Shown: positions 35,636 through 46,299 of the stretch, piece after piece
Position numbering within the stretch: the first letter of the stretch is position 1
Layout of the letters: every line of letters begins with the position of its first letter
The notes under the pieces: model-generated
Told to the model about the DNA's origin: nothing
Databases searched by the model: none
Seen by the model: the letters and a program-made list of their open reading frames with translations, nothing else
Source of the DNA: Riptortus pedestris
Lineage: Eukaryota > Arthropoda > Insecta > Hemiptera > Alydidae
Assembly: GCA_019009955.1 (NCBI GenBank)
Contig: CM032229.1
Span: 84,219,001 to 84,283,000, forward strand
Length of the DNA: 64,000 nucleotides
Direction: 5' to 3'
Program-made: the position numbers and the translations under genes

Positions 35636-35923
35636 TCGCGTATTTGGAAAGTGTGACGTAGATCAAAGAGACCGACGGAGGGTCGAGACGCTTCTAGGCT
35701 CGTCTAGCCCAGCCTCGAATGAACCAGACAATTCCCCTTTGATGTATGCCGACAACCTATATAAAGAAGCTCGGGCCAGCCGTGAGCAGTCAGTTTTATT
35801 CTCACCTGTCTTGATGTTCACATCAGTGCTACAGTGCGACTTAGTACAATGCGGTAAAGTGTTTTTATAAGAAGAACAGTGTTGTGCCGTGACTGTAAGT
35901 AACAGTTTAGTGCCGTGTTTAAG

Positions 35924-36013
35924 ACAGTGCAGTGCCGCGAAGTAAAGGACAGTGCAGTGCCGCAAAGTAGAAGACAGTGCAGTGCCGCGAAGCAAAGGAC
36001 AGTGCAGTGCCGT
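35924..36013 (+). repeat. 25-bp tandem repeat, about four units
   Basis: Units begin ACAGTGCAGTGCCGC and are spaced exactly 25 bp (35924, 35949, 35974, 35999); the last is partial. They lie downstream of the presumed transcription start in the LTR, with diverged relatives just upstream (TAGTGCCGTG at 35909). Confidence 0.9.
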
Positions 36014-36252
36014 CTTGTTGTGAATTCCAGTGACCATGAGTGAATTATTGGACTGTGTAATCTGAAGAACAGTGACGCTATCAGTCTATACTGTGAGTAG
36101 TAATTAAGAATAATTACCAAGTTTATTGTGCATTATCCAAATAAATTGTGCAGTGATAAAAACTGTGAAACTTGCGAGTATTTAATTTTGCAATCCAAAA
36201 GAACTCTTATTAAAAACGTTTATTACTGGTTTTGGTAATAAAAAACCTAACA

Positions 36253-37689
36253 ATATTATCTAATAGATTGTATATGCTCTTACCATATCCTAAGGGTATT
36301 TAAGTTACTAATTTTTATATAATTATTTATTAACTAAATCTAAGTTTTCTTTCTTAAAAGTACTTATTTTCTAACGGTATTACAATTACCTAATATTACA
36401 ACTAAATGACTCACACTGTATGTACTTTTTTTCAGTTTTTTTTTTTTTTTAATTTAAATCTTAAGATTTTATAGTGGGAACAAGTACAACATCTCTTTAA
36501 TTTTTGCATTCAAATGTATTGCTCTGTTTATGTGCAGGGTCCATATTTCATTCTCTCTGATCTGTAAGGAATTTTTCTATTACCCATAACACATAAGATG
36601 CCTTTTATTGTTTTTTCTTTGTGGCACAAAATAATATATTCTATATTGTAACTATCAAGGGAATCAGTTTCCCCAATATTCTTCAATCAACTGGTTCATC
36701 CATCAAAATTTGTCAAAAATTCTGGGGCGAAAAAAACTTGATCTAATCACTTTATGAAAGATGGCATCTTTGTTTGTCATGAGAGAATTCAGTACATCGA
36801 ATAAATCTCTTGCCATAGGCTTTTGACTCCTTTATAGATCTTCTGTCCTGAAAATGTTACTGCTTCCCTTCAGATTTTCTTCCTTCGTGGGTTCCCTTCT
36901 TAATATTAAGTAATCTCCTGTCTTAACACCTCATGCAGTAATAAATGGTTTACTTGAAGGGGAAAAAAAGTCGCGCCTTGTTCGTATTCCGAAACACCAT
37001 CTCACATACATTATTATACATATATAAGGGGTTCCTTTTCATCTTGATTTTCTAACGCAGCATGTCTGTTTCAGAACCTTTCCTTCTTCTCTTAAGTCTT
37101 CAATTCCTGACATTGATATCGGAGTCGGTCCCTGAAAATGTTCTTCATTGATTCGCACAAAAATGGAACCACGGTCATTCGGTATCTTTCTCAATATCCT
37201 ATATTTGGACAAAGCCAATACTGACCCTCCCCTGTAGAAGTATTTTTCACACTACAGAAAGTGGCCTATCGTCTTTCACATTACGCCCTTCGCGGCTTCA
37301 TCCAGGAGCTCCTATATATATATATAAAATATATATCTCCCTTTGAGGAAATATAGTGGACGTATCCCTTGTTTCTACCACTGGCAGTGATCAACTTATG
37401 GTTTCCAGTTATTGGTGGATAGTTCTCTTATGTCGCTGATTGGTATTTGAATCCTGTTAGTTGCAAATAAACATTCAGGTTATATTGCAGCAGCGCAGTC
37501 TCCAATGATGCTCGTTTATGGTTCCGATTATGAGTTCAATTTCTTTATTCTCCTTCTTCTGTTTTCCCGAATAATCCCTCCCCCAATATCAGGATGAATA
37601 TTTTTTACCAGTAACTTCACTATATTCAGTAAAACCTGTAACTCATGCTAGAACCGAATATCCATATAGCAGGCATGATTCCTGTGAGT
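36253..37689. other. AT-rich sequence, no gene seen
   Basis: Contains the inverted partner (about 36255-36330) of the short repeat at 17026-17095. Nothing else recognised. Confidence 0.5.
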
Positions 37690-37720
37690 GTCGTATCAAA
37701 CTACTAGAGCGTTAACAGGC

Positions 37721-37775
<55 letters not shown>

Positions 37776-37803
37776 TGCCATTAAGGGAAATCTGCTAAAA
37801 ACA
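37690..37803 (-). repeat. HINE fragment: 5' end plus microsatellite, internally deleted
   Basis: On the minus strand AGCAGATTTCCCTTAATGG leads at once into a (TA)n tract (37722-37771), then CTGTTAACGCTCTAG and stops. The 5' block between palindrome and microsatellite is missing, and so is most of the core. Confidence 0.7.
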
Positions 37804-38228
37804 ATATAAACGGGTCACAACTATTATACCTAAGAAATACTCTGATGTCTAAATAAGCGCATTACAAAGGAAAACAGGCCTACTTTATACATCCAAATAG
37901 ATTCGTTCTTCTTCATCCCAGTTTCCCCAGAAGAATAGAAATTTAAAATTATTTATTGTGGAGCATTCGCTGCGAGGCGAAATTGCTCCTCTAAAACAAT
38001 GAAAATAAACAAAATAAAAACAGTAACAGAAAAAATTAAACAATAAAATTAGAACAAACTACGTACGCATATAGAAGAATAGTAGAATGCTATTATTTAA
38101 CTTAGAATAAATTTTATTAAGTGGTTTTAAGTATTTAAAATATTTTTATAAGGATCAATTGTTTCCTCTAACATCCAGCATATTCCAGAGATAAATTTTT
38201 TTTTCACCAATCAGGGCTGTGGCAGTAT

Positions 38229-38347
38229 TAGCAGATTTCCCTTAAGGGAAATCAGCTATTGAGGTCGTACTCATGACGCGAGTTTCGAAAAATTTCTTCA
38301 AATGTCCATCGCTCCTACCCAGGAGATGACGAAAATGAGGTCCGGTC

Positions 38348-38403
<56 letters not shown>

Positions 38404-39025
38404 CTATATATATTTGTCTGTTAACGCTCTAGCGGTCGCAATTTTGGTTTGATCGTTACCAAACTTGATATTTAACCGTTTTATGTAAAAAGACAGATCA
38501 AGTTCGTTAAGGGCTGAAATCGTACCAGAGGGAGAGGGGGTTTAGAGAGGGGATTTTCGAAAATTCGAAATATCTCCGTTATTATGCATCGGGTCGAAAA
38601 ATTGTATAGAACCAATCTTATTGCAAATTAAATTTACTATAAATATTGTTATATACACTTATTCTCTATCTTGAAAGTTAACCGAGATATTTGCATTTTT
38701 ATGAAGTCTGTGGTCGGGTGTTGTTCGGGTTAGTTCGGCCGTTTTCGTAAGTCGGCTCTGGCGGAAGCTTCTAACCTAACCTGTAGTTTCTAACCTTACC
38801 TAACCTTCGTTACTTTGTGAGATTTATGGAAATACGTTCTGTTCTTCCGCTTACAATTCAGAAGCCGTTTCAGTTGGGAGTTTATTAAAATTAACTGAAA
38901 GATTTCTCATTACCGTTTGTATTTACTTATGGTGGTGTTGTGTTACCAGTATGCAGATTTCTCTAATGCTAAACTTCATAGGAAATCTGCTTAGTTTACG
39001 CAGCCCCTGCGTGACGGACTTTTTT
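38229..39025 (+). mobile_element. HINE copy, complete (reference copy)
   Basis: This copy shows the whole family layout. AGCAG with the perfect palindrome GATTTCCCTTAAGGGAAATC (from 38230) is followed by the 5' block to about 38350, (TA)n with one GC interruption (38351-38413), and the core 38414-38700 (TTTGTCTGTTAACGCTCTAG, a poly-G patch, ATCTCCGTTATTATGCATCG). A 3' region contains TAACCTAACC-type stretches, then GGAAATCTGCTTAGTTTACG, hairpin ACGCAG-CCC-CTGCGT and GACGGAC with a T run to 39025. Subterminal inverted repeats, an internal microsatellite and a terminal hairpin are the signature of DINE-1/HINE elements, which are non-autonomous Helentrons. There is no coding capacity. Confidence 0.88.
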
Positions 39026-40311
39026 GTATTACGTGCCTTAGTACAAGGTTTGAGCCAGAAGCGATTCCTCTGTAGCTTATAACGCCAGTGCGTGACCCTC
39101 CTCCCTTTGCCTACATCTAAGAGTGTCTGAAATACTCGAGCTTGCCAGTAGCCATAACCTTTTGCACTTACTAAGTGCCCTCATGAACACTGTTTCTTTC
39201 TCTTTTCTGTCCCTCGGTGAAACAGTATAGTTAGTTTTCCTCAAGTGTACTTCTTTTTTGAATGTTCAGAAATACAGTGACTATTCTTCACCGCATTCTA
39301 CTTATTCTTCGCATGGCACCAAGTGATACTACTTATCATCAGAAACCCAGATAAGCTTTTGACTAAATCACTATTTCCTGAATATTATTTTATGAAATAT
39401 TCTTGTCATATTCCATGCAAGTGCAAAGCATAAATATCGCATAGGCACGTGCTGCCCATACGTATAGTAATTTAATAAACAGAAATGTATTTTTTGTTTC
39501 CATCCGACAGGCTACAATTTCAACCTCGCCAAAGGGAATACAAGTGCGGTGAAACGGATTATGTGTCAGTAGCAAGCACTATGACATTTGACAGGCCAGC
39601 TCTAAAGCCTCGGAAAATATGACGAATTGCTTCCATGACTACTGGCTTTGTGAGATGCTTGGAATTAGCATATGCACTGCTGGCCATCAAACAGGATTTG
39701 CTTGTTGAAGCAAAAGGCACCTCTCAGATGTTCTCTTCCTCTATGGATTCCATCTGACGTCTTACGCTTATGGTTTACCTCTTATGACAATCTAAGTTAA
39801 TTACAATAGAAGTCAATTATTCTTGCACCAAAATAGGTTTACTAACGTTGATTTACTAAATTTAAGTAATTTACTACTGAGTAAATTTACTAAATTTCAA
39901 GGCAGTAGTTTTACGATGGCAAAATATATAATTACCGGAATGCGTTTCCATAGACAAGTTTTTACATTTTCCACCACAGTTTCAGAAAGATAGTCATAGA
40001 TGGACTCTTTTTATAATTTTAAGCGCATCATCTCCCTTCCCAATAGCACACGCATACACACAACCACTAAAAACTAGATATTGAACAACCTGAAGTTATA
40101 ATTATCATGGATTCAAAGCTTCAAGTGATCCAAAAAGAAGCGCTATTTAGTAACGCATTACAAGAACTTCTTCAGCATGTTTCTAATGGATGTCCAGTAG
40201 AGTAAGTGCTTTATTTTATTTCAGAACCCTGAGTTGTGATTCATCGGAGCTGGCACGCGTGGATCGCATTCCATATACTGATATTTAGTGACAACAAGTC
40301 TTTCCTTTTAG
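39026..40311. other. Mixed sequence, no gene recognised
   Basis: No family repeat or convincing coding frame recognised. 37804-38228 is likewise blank. Confidence 0.45.
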
Positions 40312-40490
40312 CAGATTTGAGCACTTGCGAGATAGAGCTTCTAAGGCTGAACTCATGCCGCAGTTTTTAAAAAATTTGGGGTTGGGGTTTAGTAAAAGTT
40401 AAATTCTTAACTTTATCCGTTCTTATGCGTTGGATCGGATAATATTATATCAATCAGTGTTATTGAAAAAACAAAGTACATTTGTTGTTC
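40312..40490 (+). repeat. HINE remnant, plus strand, diverged
   Basis: TTTTAGCAGATTT at 40309-40320, GAACTCATGCCGCAGTTTTT, then a large deletion to TTATGCGTTGGATCGGATAA and a trace of the core. The palindrome has decayed. Confidence 0.55.
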
Positions 40491-40579
40491 TTTCCTTTTT
40501 TTTTTATTTCAGAAACTATTTTTTTTCTATTCCATCGGCAAAATGTGTATCAATTAACCCTTTGGATAAATAAAAATTT

Positions 40580-40655
40580 TAAGTATTATTTACTTAACTA
40601 CGAGCTATTACGGCTAATTGAAACAGGTTATTTACAGATTACCGCACTTAGAACA
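40580..40655 (-). repeat. Possible SINE scrap
   Basis: ACGGCTAATTGAAACAGGTT and ATTTACAGATTACC resemble the SINE body read in reverse; it is short and diverged. Confidence 0.25.
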
Positions 40656-40659
40656 AATA

Positions 40660-41150
40660 CTCCATCACCCAGGGCTGTGAATGCCAAGCAGATTTCCCAC
40701 GTACTGGAATGACACAATGAACTTTTCAACCTCTATATAGCCTGTATTTTTCCCATAGAAAGGAGCTTATGTAACAGAAATTAGAATATAGACTAGAAAC
40801 GACATGACTTCTTAGTGACCCAGCACAAATAGTACTATTGTAAAAAAGGAGTTTACAGGGTTAGCTGAAAGCATAAAAATACAAATAAATCGCTTAACAT
40901 TCTATAAGTACAAATGTATTGAGGAGCAATTGTAGAGAAATGAATGTTTAATGAGATTGGTTCTGTAACATTTTTCGATCTGACTCATAAGAACTGCGAT
41001 TTTTCGAATTTCCCTTCTCTAATCCCTTTCCTTATTTCTGGTCCTTTTATCAGCCATTATGGCATATTATATTTAGACCTGAATGAAGCTGCTAAACATC
41101 GAGAGTGGTATTGATAAAATAAACATTTTCAAATCAAGAACAACCATCAA
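40660..41150 (-). repeat. HINE remnant, minus strand, diverged
   Basis: AAGCAGATTTCCCACGTA near 40687 is the 3' subterminal repeat read on the minus strand, followed by AATGACACAATGAAC as in the copy at 6770-7740. The core lies at 40860-41110 (TGAGATTGGTTCTGTAACAT, CTTTTATCAGCCATTA). The terminal hairpin has decayed and no 5' end is visible. Confidence 0.55.
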
Positions 41151-41379
41151 GGAAAATCATCAATAATGAAAAAGTATCGGCGTAAAATCATCACATTTAT
41201 ATTATCATTTGTATTTGCATGTATCTCACTCATAGTAATCTTCATCAAGATATAAACGCCTTGTAGTTTCAAGCCTTATCTTTCAGAAGCTGCTCTTTTC
41301 ATACTACTACAGCCACCTAAATTCATAAGATGTTTGATGCCTTTAAAACAGAATTTTCTCTGCCTCCCACTTCACCTCT

Positions 41380-41727
41380 GCCCATGGACCTCTCCTTCGA
41401 ATATATTTGTGATGAAGTCGTTGTGCCTTATGACACTTTTTTTAGTCTAACTTTTTCTACTGATTCTGCGCCAAATACATATTTCCATTGCTTCCTATCT
41501 ATTATATTCCGTTTTGTGAAGACTCCAACTTTCGCTTCCTTAAAGCAGAACACTGGATTCGAAAGACTTAGTAAACATTTTTTTTTTGGTATCTATGGTT
41601 ATTTGCTTCTTAGTTAAAACATCTCCTTTTGCTTTGGAAGGCTGGTTTAGCAAGTGCTATTCTTCTATCTACTTTACCTCTACTATCATTGTCTCCAGTG
41701 ATGATTCTCCCTAGGTAATATTCACAT
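41380..41727 (-). pseudogene. LINE reverse-transcriptase C-terminal fossil
   Basis: Minus-strand translation in shifting frames gives, in order, YLGRIITGDNDSRGKVDRRI, ALAKPAFQSKRR, a segment TKSFESSVLL, then SESWSLHKTE and EAMEMYVWRRISRKS. These correspond to the region after the catalytic core in many invertebrate LINE reverse transcriptases (YLG..IT, RRI..AK.AF, LLYG.E.W.L, EMW.WRR). Several frameshifts and stops show it is long dead. The 95-codon plus frame at 41330-41617 is its shadow. The clade is likely the RTE/BovB-like group. Confidence 0.7.
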
Positions 41728-41837
41728 AAAGCTCCTTTAAATCAATTTTTTAGCATTTAAGCTTGGAACAAGGCGTTTCACGATATATTGGGCCATTTTT
41801 AAGGCGTCGTGGCTAAAAGTTTGTGTTTACTGAAGAC

Positions 41838-42209
41838 TGAAAATTAAAAAATGCGAATATCCTTGTTAACATTCAAGATGGAAAAAAAGTGTATAGAACA
41901 AATTCTATAGTAAATTAAATTTCCCATAACATTGATTATACATCATTCATAATAACTGAGGTATTTTGAATTTTCGTAGATCGAGCTTGATCTTTAATTA
42001 TATATGAAACGCTTATATATCGAGTTTAATAACGATCCATCAGAAATTGTTACATCTATAGTAACATTTTGAATGGATTTCATTTTCGTCATTTCCTTGC
42101 TAGGATCGATGGATATTTGATGAAATATTCCGAAAATCGCATCAGCATCAACTATTCCAGTGTGTGAAATCTGTGCAGTTTACGAAGCCCCTTGCGTGAC
42201 GGACTTTTA
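41838..42209 (-). repeat. Chimeric HINE: inverted body joined to a plus-strand 3' end
   Basis: 41838-42155 is a HINE core and 5' block on the minus strand (AACATTCAAGATGG, CTAGGATCGATGGATATTTG). Where the outward-facing 5' end should be, 42160-42209 instead reads GTGTGAAATCTGTGCAGTTT, ACGAAGCCCCTTGCGTGACG and GACTTTTA, which is a 3' end on the plus strand. No (TA)n tract remains. Confidence 0.65.
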
Positions 42210-44704
42210 TTAGTTGAATACTTCTCTGAGACCTTCTCTCAGGAGAAATTCCTTCTCTTTCGTGCCCATTGACCCCCATTGAATATATTTTTAACCTTAC
42301 CGTCCTACCATGATACATGGGATAGTGTCAGATAATGAGAAAATAGTTTGAAGTGAAGACACAGTTAATGACTGTCCGAGTAACACGAGAGTTAGCCATA
42401 CATCATCCCCTACTGTCTATCCATTTAACACAGATCGGCTGGACTGAATGAAAGCCTTGAAAAAACCCTCTCGCCTAAACCTTTTATGGAGAACAACATG
42501 TTTTAAAAGTAATAGCGTGCACAACAATAATCCGGGGTATTTGTTTTTTGAAGTCATATAAAGGCCGTCTTGCTAAGATAAAGATATTTCATACTAATTG
42601 ATAAATCGCTTCTTTCTGATTACTGTAGAATTATCTGCCTACTTTTTCTTTGCTTCCTCGTTTTGATTTGCTCTAACACATTGAAAAAAATATGTAGTCT
42701 TTTTATTCCAAAATTCCCATAAACATCTCTGTAATATGTGCTTATACTTCTCTCTGAAGAGTAAAACAGTCAACTTTCAGTATTTTAGGTTTTCTGTTCA
42801 GTAAAATATAAGAATGTCTTTAGATAAAACAAAAAATACTATTTCCCTAATTAGGCCAGATTTGAAACTAGACTGTAATTCAATAGCTTCAGAGATTTCG
42901 ATTTAAAATTGTTTTATTTTATTTTTGAATTAACATTAAATACTCCAAGGTTATTAGCTGGCCACTTAAGTAAAAATATAAACTGTATCAAAGTCATAGT
43001 TGTTATTATCTTTAAAAAAAAAATGAAACTTTTGGTGGAACACATCCAACACCGGTGATTTAGACATCCCTGTAGTAATATATAATATTCCATTTCACCA
43101 GAAGGGCTCATTGCTATTCATGAAATTGGGAAATTAATTCTAGAAAAATGAATAAAATAAAAGGCAAATAACTTGTTTAGCGCCATTAACGGATGTGGAG
43201 TAGTTTTGAGAAATAATATAATCCAGCGAGTAGCCTATGTATATAACATAAAAGTAACAAATTATTAGATTTTTCGGTTTTCAATATTTGTCTAAAAACC
43301 TAATATAATGTTCGACAGGTAATATTATATTGCATAATATAACTTAGAAAGTGAATGTTCAGAAAAACTCCGTCAATGGCCTTAGTATACCTGGGGCAAG
43401 TAAATCATTGTTGCTGATTAAGTAATTTCCCAAGCTCTAGACATAATGAAAGAACTTTATAAATATCTTTCCCGCTAAGATTTAAATTACTAAAGGATTT
43501 CTAAAAAAACTGAAATGCCCGCTCTATTCTGACCGGCTTTCATAAAAGAGATTAGCTTCACGACTTAAATGAAAAGTTAAAAAAACAAAGAATATATTGT
43601 AACAAAGTTTCGTTATATAAGTTATAATGATCTTAGAGCAGTGGGCGGCTTTCGTTACATAATCATGTTTATAATTCAGATTGAGTGATTGATTTAACTT
43701 TGTACTGTTTTTAATTTTATTGGGGACTTTGCACTGTATGGGGAAGTTTTTTTTTACCAGAACCTTTACAAATATGGTGTAAATGGTAATGAGAAAACTG
43801 AATCTTTTTTTTTTTGTTCTACAAATTTATACACTTTATTTTATTTGTTTCCTCCATAAAGTTTCCCTAATGAACAGTATTTTATTTTCGTCATCATAAT
43901 GTATACGTAACATGTAGTTTAAAATGTGTCCAAATTATTATAGAAATTTGAATATTTATTTAATAAACGTAAGAGAAATGGAATAAATCAATTGAGACAG
44001 AACAAATACAGGAAAAAGTAATTCTAAATTTGAGGGTCCCACAATATCAGGTAAACGGTATTTAACGGAAATAATACAGATCAAAGATATTAAATAAAAC
44101 ACAAGAAAAAAATAAGGTCCTAAATTGTAAAATATTATACATAAAGAATATTTAATATTCATTTTGCAACATCAGCCTCCATCTTGGACTATTAAGTCCC
44201 ACACTCTCTAAACACGCACTCCTGTTGGTCACTTACTTACTTCTTCAAGGCCTTTTCTCTTCTTCTCTCAGTGGACGATATAAAATATTGCTCGATAAGC
44301 CTCAGTTCAAGCTTAATGCTCTTCTTAAAATGAGACTCGCCATGAAAATCCATCAGTTCGGTGTTGCTTCTTATTTTCCTAGAGGGCTGCTTCCCCACGT
44401 CTACAATTATCATTCTCAGGGCTCTTCTCTCCCAGGTCAGCGGTTCTCCATATTTACTTGGCGAGAGTCTTCACAAGTATGCATAAGTGTTGGTCTGTTG
44501 AACGATCTATATTTTCGACATTGCCTTCATGGAAGGTTTGTAAAGTAGAAGCCGTTTATACAACAGTGACGCTTCTGGTTCCGTCGGCCATACAAACATC
44601 TTTTGAGTGGTTCTTAGGAGATTCGTCACTTTTCATTCTTATTCGAAGCTCTAGATCGTACATCCCAGTGCATCGTTATGTGACGTTTCAGGCTATTGTA
44701 CGTG
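42210..44704. other. AT-rich sequence, then an unassigned mixed stretch
   Basis: 42210-44150 is AT-rich without recognised features. 44160-44700 is GC-richer with overlapping plus frames of 107 and 83 codons (44225-44548, 44458-44709) that resemble no family I know; it may be a decayed mobile element next to the mariner. Confidence 0.35.
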
Positions 44705-45474
44705 GGTGAATCAAATATAAACGAGACTTTTCGCCTTCCGGGCACAGTAGTGGTGGGAGAACGTTCCCGCCTTTTTTGTTGTTGGGTAGGTTAGTCAGGA
44801 GTAGGGGAAGCACGTGATCTCGCCACCTCGATCGTCTCGGTGTCCACCGTGACGATGTTGGAGGAAGAGGTACCCCCGTCGACTGCGCAACGTGTCGTAC
44901 TTAAGTATCTCGCCGTAGAAGGTGTAAAACCGGCCGAAATCTTGAGGAGATTGACTGCACAGTTCGGGGAAAAGACACTTTCGCGAGCCAGAGTGTTTGC
45001 ATGCCATAAACAGTTTGTGGGGGGTCGTGATCGTGTTGAAAATCCGACTTGCATAATGCCGCAAAAGACGAGACCTACCGATCAGAGAAGTGGTTCTTCT
45101 CCATGACTTTGCTCGCCCCCATACAGCAGCCATGACTAGGGAAAAATTGGAGCAACTGGGGTGGGAGACACTGGAACACCCTCCTTACAGTCCAGACCTG
45201 TCACCCTGTGAGTTTCATGTGTTTGGCCCTCTCAAGGAAGCTTTAGGAGGCGAAAGATTCGACAGTGATGGTGAGGCTGAAGCCTATTGCACAATTGGCT
45301 GCAGACACGACCTGCATCTTTCTACATGGAAGGAATTGGAAAGCTACCAATCCGTTGGGAAAAATGTGTTTCCAAGTCAGGGGATTATGTAGAAAAATAA
45401 GCTATATTATTTTTTGCGTTTAAAATTAAAATAAATTAAAAAAAAAAAAAAGTCTCGTTTATATTTGATTCACC
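44705..45474 (+). mobile_element. Mariner element, internally deleted
   Basis: Perfect 27-bp terminal inverted repeats lie at 44705-44731 and 45448-45474, beginning GGTGAATCAAATATAAACGA. TA follows on the right and TG precedes on the left, so the TA target duplication has probably mutated on one side. At 770 bp the element is much shorter than the usual 1.2-1.3 kb because the middle of the transposase gene is missing. Intact repeats mean it could in principle be moved by a transposase supplied elsewhere; whether one exists is not visible here. Confidence 0.9.
44855..45400 (+). pseudogene. Mariner transposase pseudogene
   Basis: The N-terminal helix-turn-helix part is recognisable from ATG 44855 (LKYLAVEGVKPAEILRRL, FGEKTLSRARVFACHKQF). 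After VEN, at about 45045, the reading jumps across a deletion that removes the rest of the DNA-binding domain and the first catalytic Asp. A second frame from about 45090 gives LLHDFARPHTA and then YSPDLSPCEFHVFGPLKEAL. The second catalytic Asp (HDF) is kept. The third, 34 residues later, is Glu instead of the mariner Asp. A further frameshift near 45285 is needed to reach the usual ending (KLPIRWEKCVSK, stop at 45398). The protein cannot be active. Confidence 0.88.
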
Positions 45475-45476
45475 TA

Positions 45477-46299
45477 ATATGTGTTACCTTCAAGGTTTAT
45501 TCTTATTTTCCGGATTGCCACTTCTAGGGGGAAGTTAAACAGAAAATAGTAGATTCTTAAAGAGGAAAACGCTTTTCAGCACATAAAAGAAGCTGATTCC
45601 TCGCCTATATCTACCATTGCTCCCTGTAACTATCCAACCTATGTACTTCAGTTGACCAGAAACAACAATCTCATTAGTCAAGCAACTGGCCATTCTTTGC
45701 CTATGCATACCCTTTCGATACATAAACCAATGCTGTAATATTTATGCCTCCGTTGTACATATCGTCAGCATATTTCGTATGTTATATTTTGTTCATATTA
45801 TACGTTAAACAGAAAAAAAAAATCATTTAAATAAAATAAAGGAAAAATCTATGTAATATTATACAATATCATCCATAATCGATTTTCATTTTTCCTAATC
45901 AAGATGCACATTTTTCAGCTGTTTCCGCAATGTTCTAGTAATTTATATATTTATATTTCAGTCTGTAGACGCATAATAGATGTTCGATTTTTCGAAGGAA
46001 AACTCACAATAACATTTTAATAGGTTAAATGGCCCACACTTGACGTTTTGCCCGAAGAACTATTCGAAGAAGGGATGTGTAATTGGAGAGTGAGATTCAG
46101 TAGTTGGTCCTTAAAATATGGAGCGTTCCCAGCCAGATAAACGACAGGCCTCTATATATTCATTCCAGATAAAAGGTTCCAACAATGAATGAGAAAATTA
46201 CGCAGACATCGCACAGTTCCTGGCAGCGTATAAGATCCAGATATATATTATGATGATACTTAACTGAGTGAACCTGAACTACAAAGCCTAAAGTAGTAG
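45477..46299. other. AT-rich sequence, no gene recognised
   Basis: The part from about 46020 may be upstream LINE sequence belonging to the fossil at 46300, but no protein motif is readable. Confidence 0.4.

Larger units (their letters stand above)
35535..36252 (+). mobile_element. Solo LTR of a retrotransposon (gypsy-like size and TSD)
   Basis: It begins TGTTGCG and ends CTAACA, so the edges are TG...CA with TGTT/AACA inverted ends, flanked on both sides by ATAT (35531-35534 and 36253-36256), a 4-bp target duplication. Inside are a (GA)n tract (35576-35633) in the presumed U3, a TATA box TATATAAAG at 35758-35766, an initiator-like CAGTCAGTT about 30 bp later, four tandem 25-bp units (starts 35924, 35949, 35974, 35999) and an AATAAA at 36140. 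No primer-binding site or internal region follows, so it is a solo LTR left by recombination between two LTRs. Orientation follows TATA and AATAAA. The frames of 100-124 codons on the minus strand here are LTR read-through. Confidence 0.75.

Noticed and set aside
35663..36120. Two overlapping minus-strand frames of 124 and 100 codons with repeated CTAL/HCTV phrases
   Set aside because: They are the reverse of a solo LTR and its 25-bp tandem repeat.
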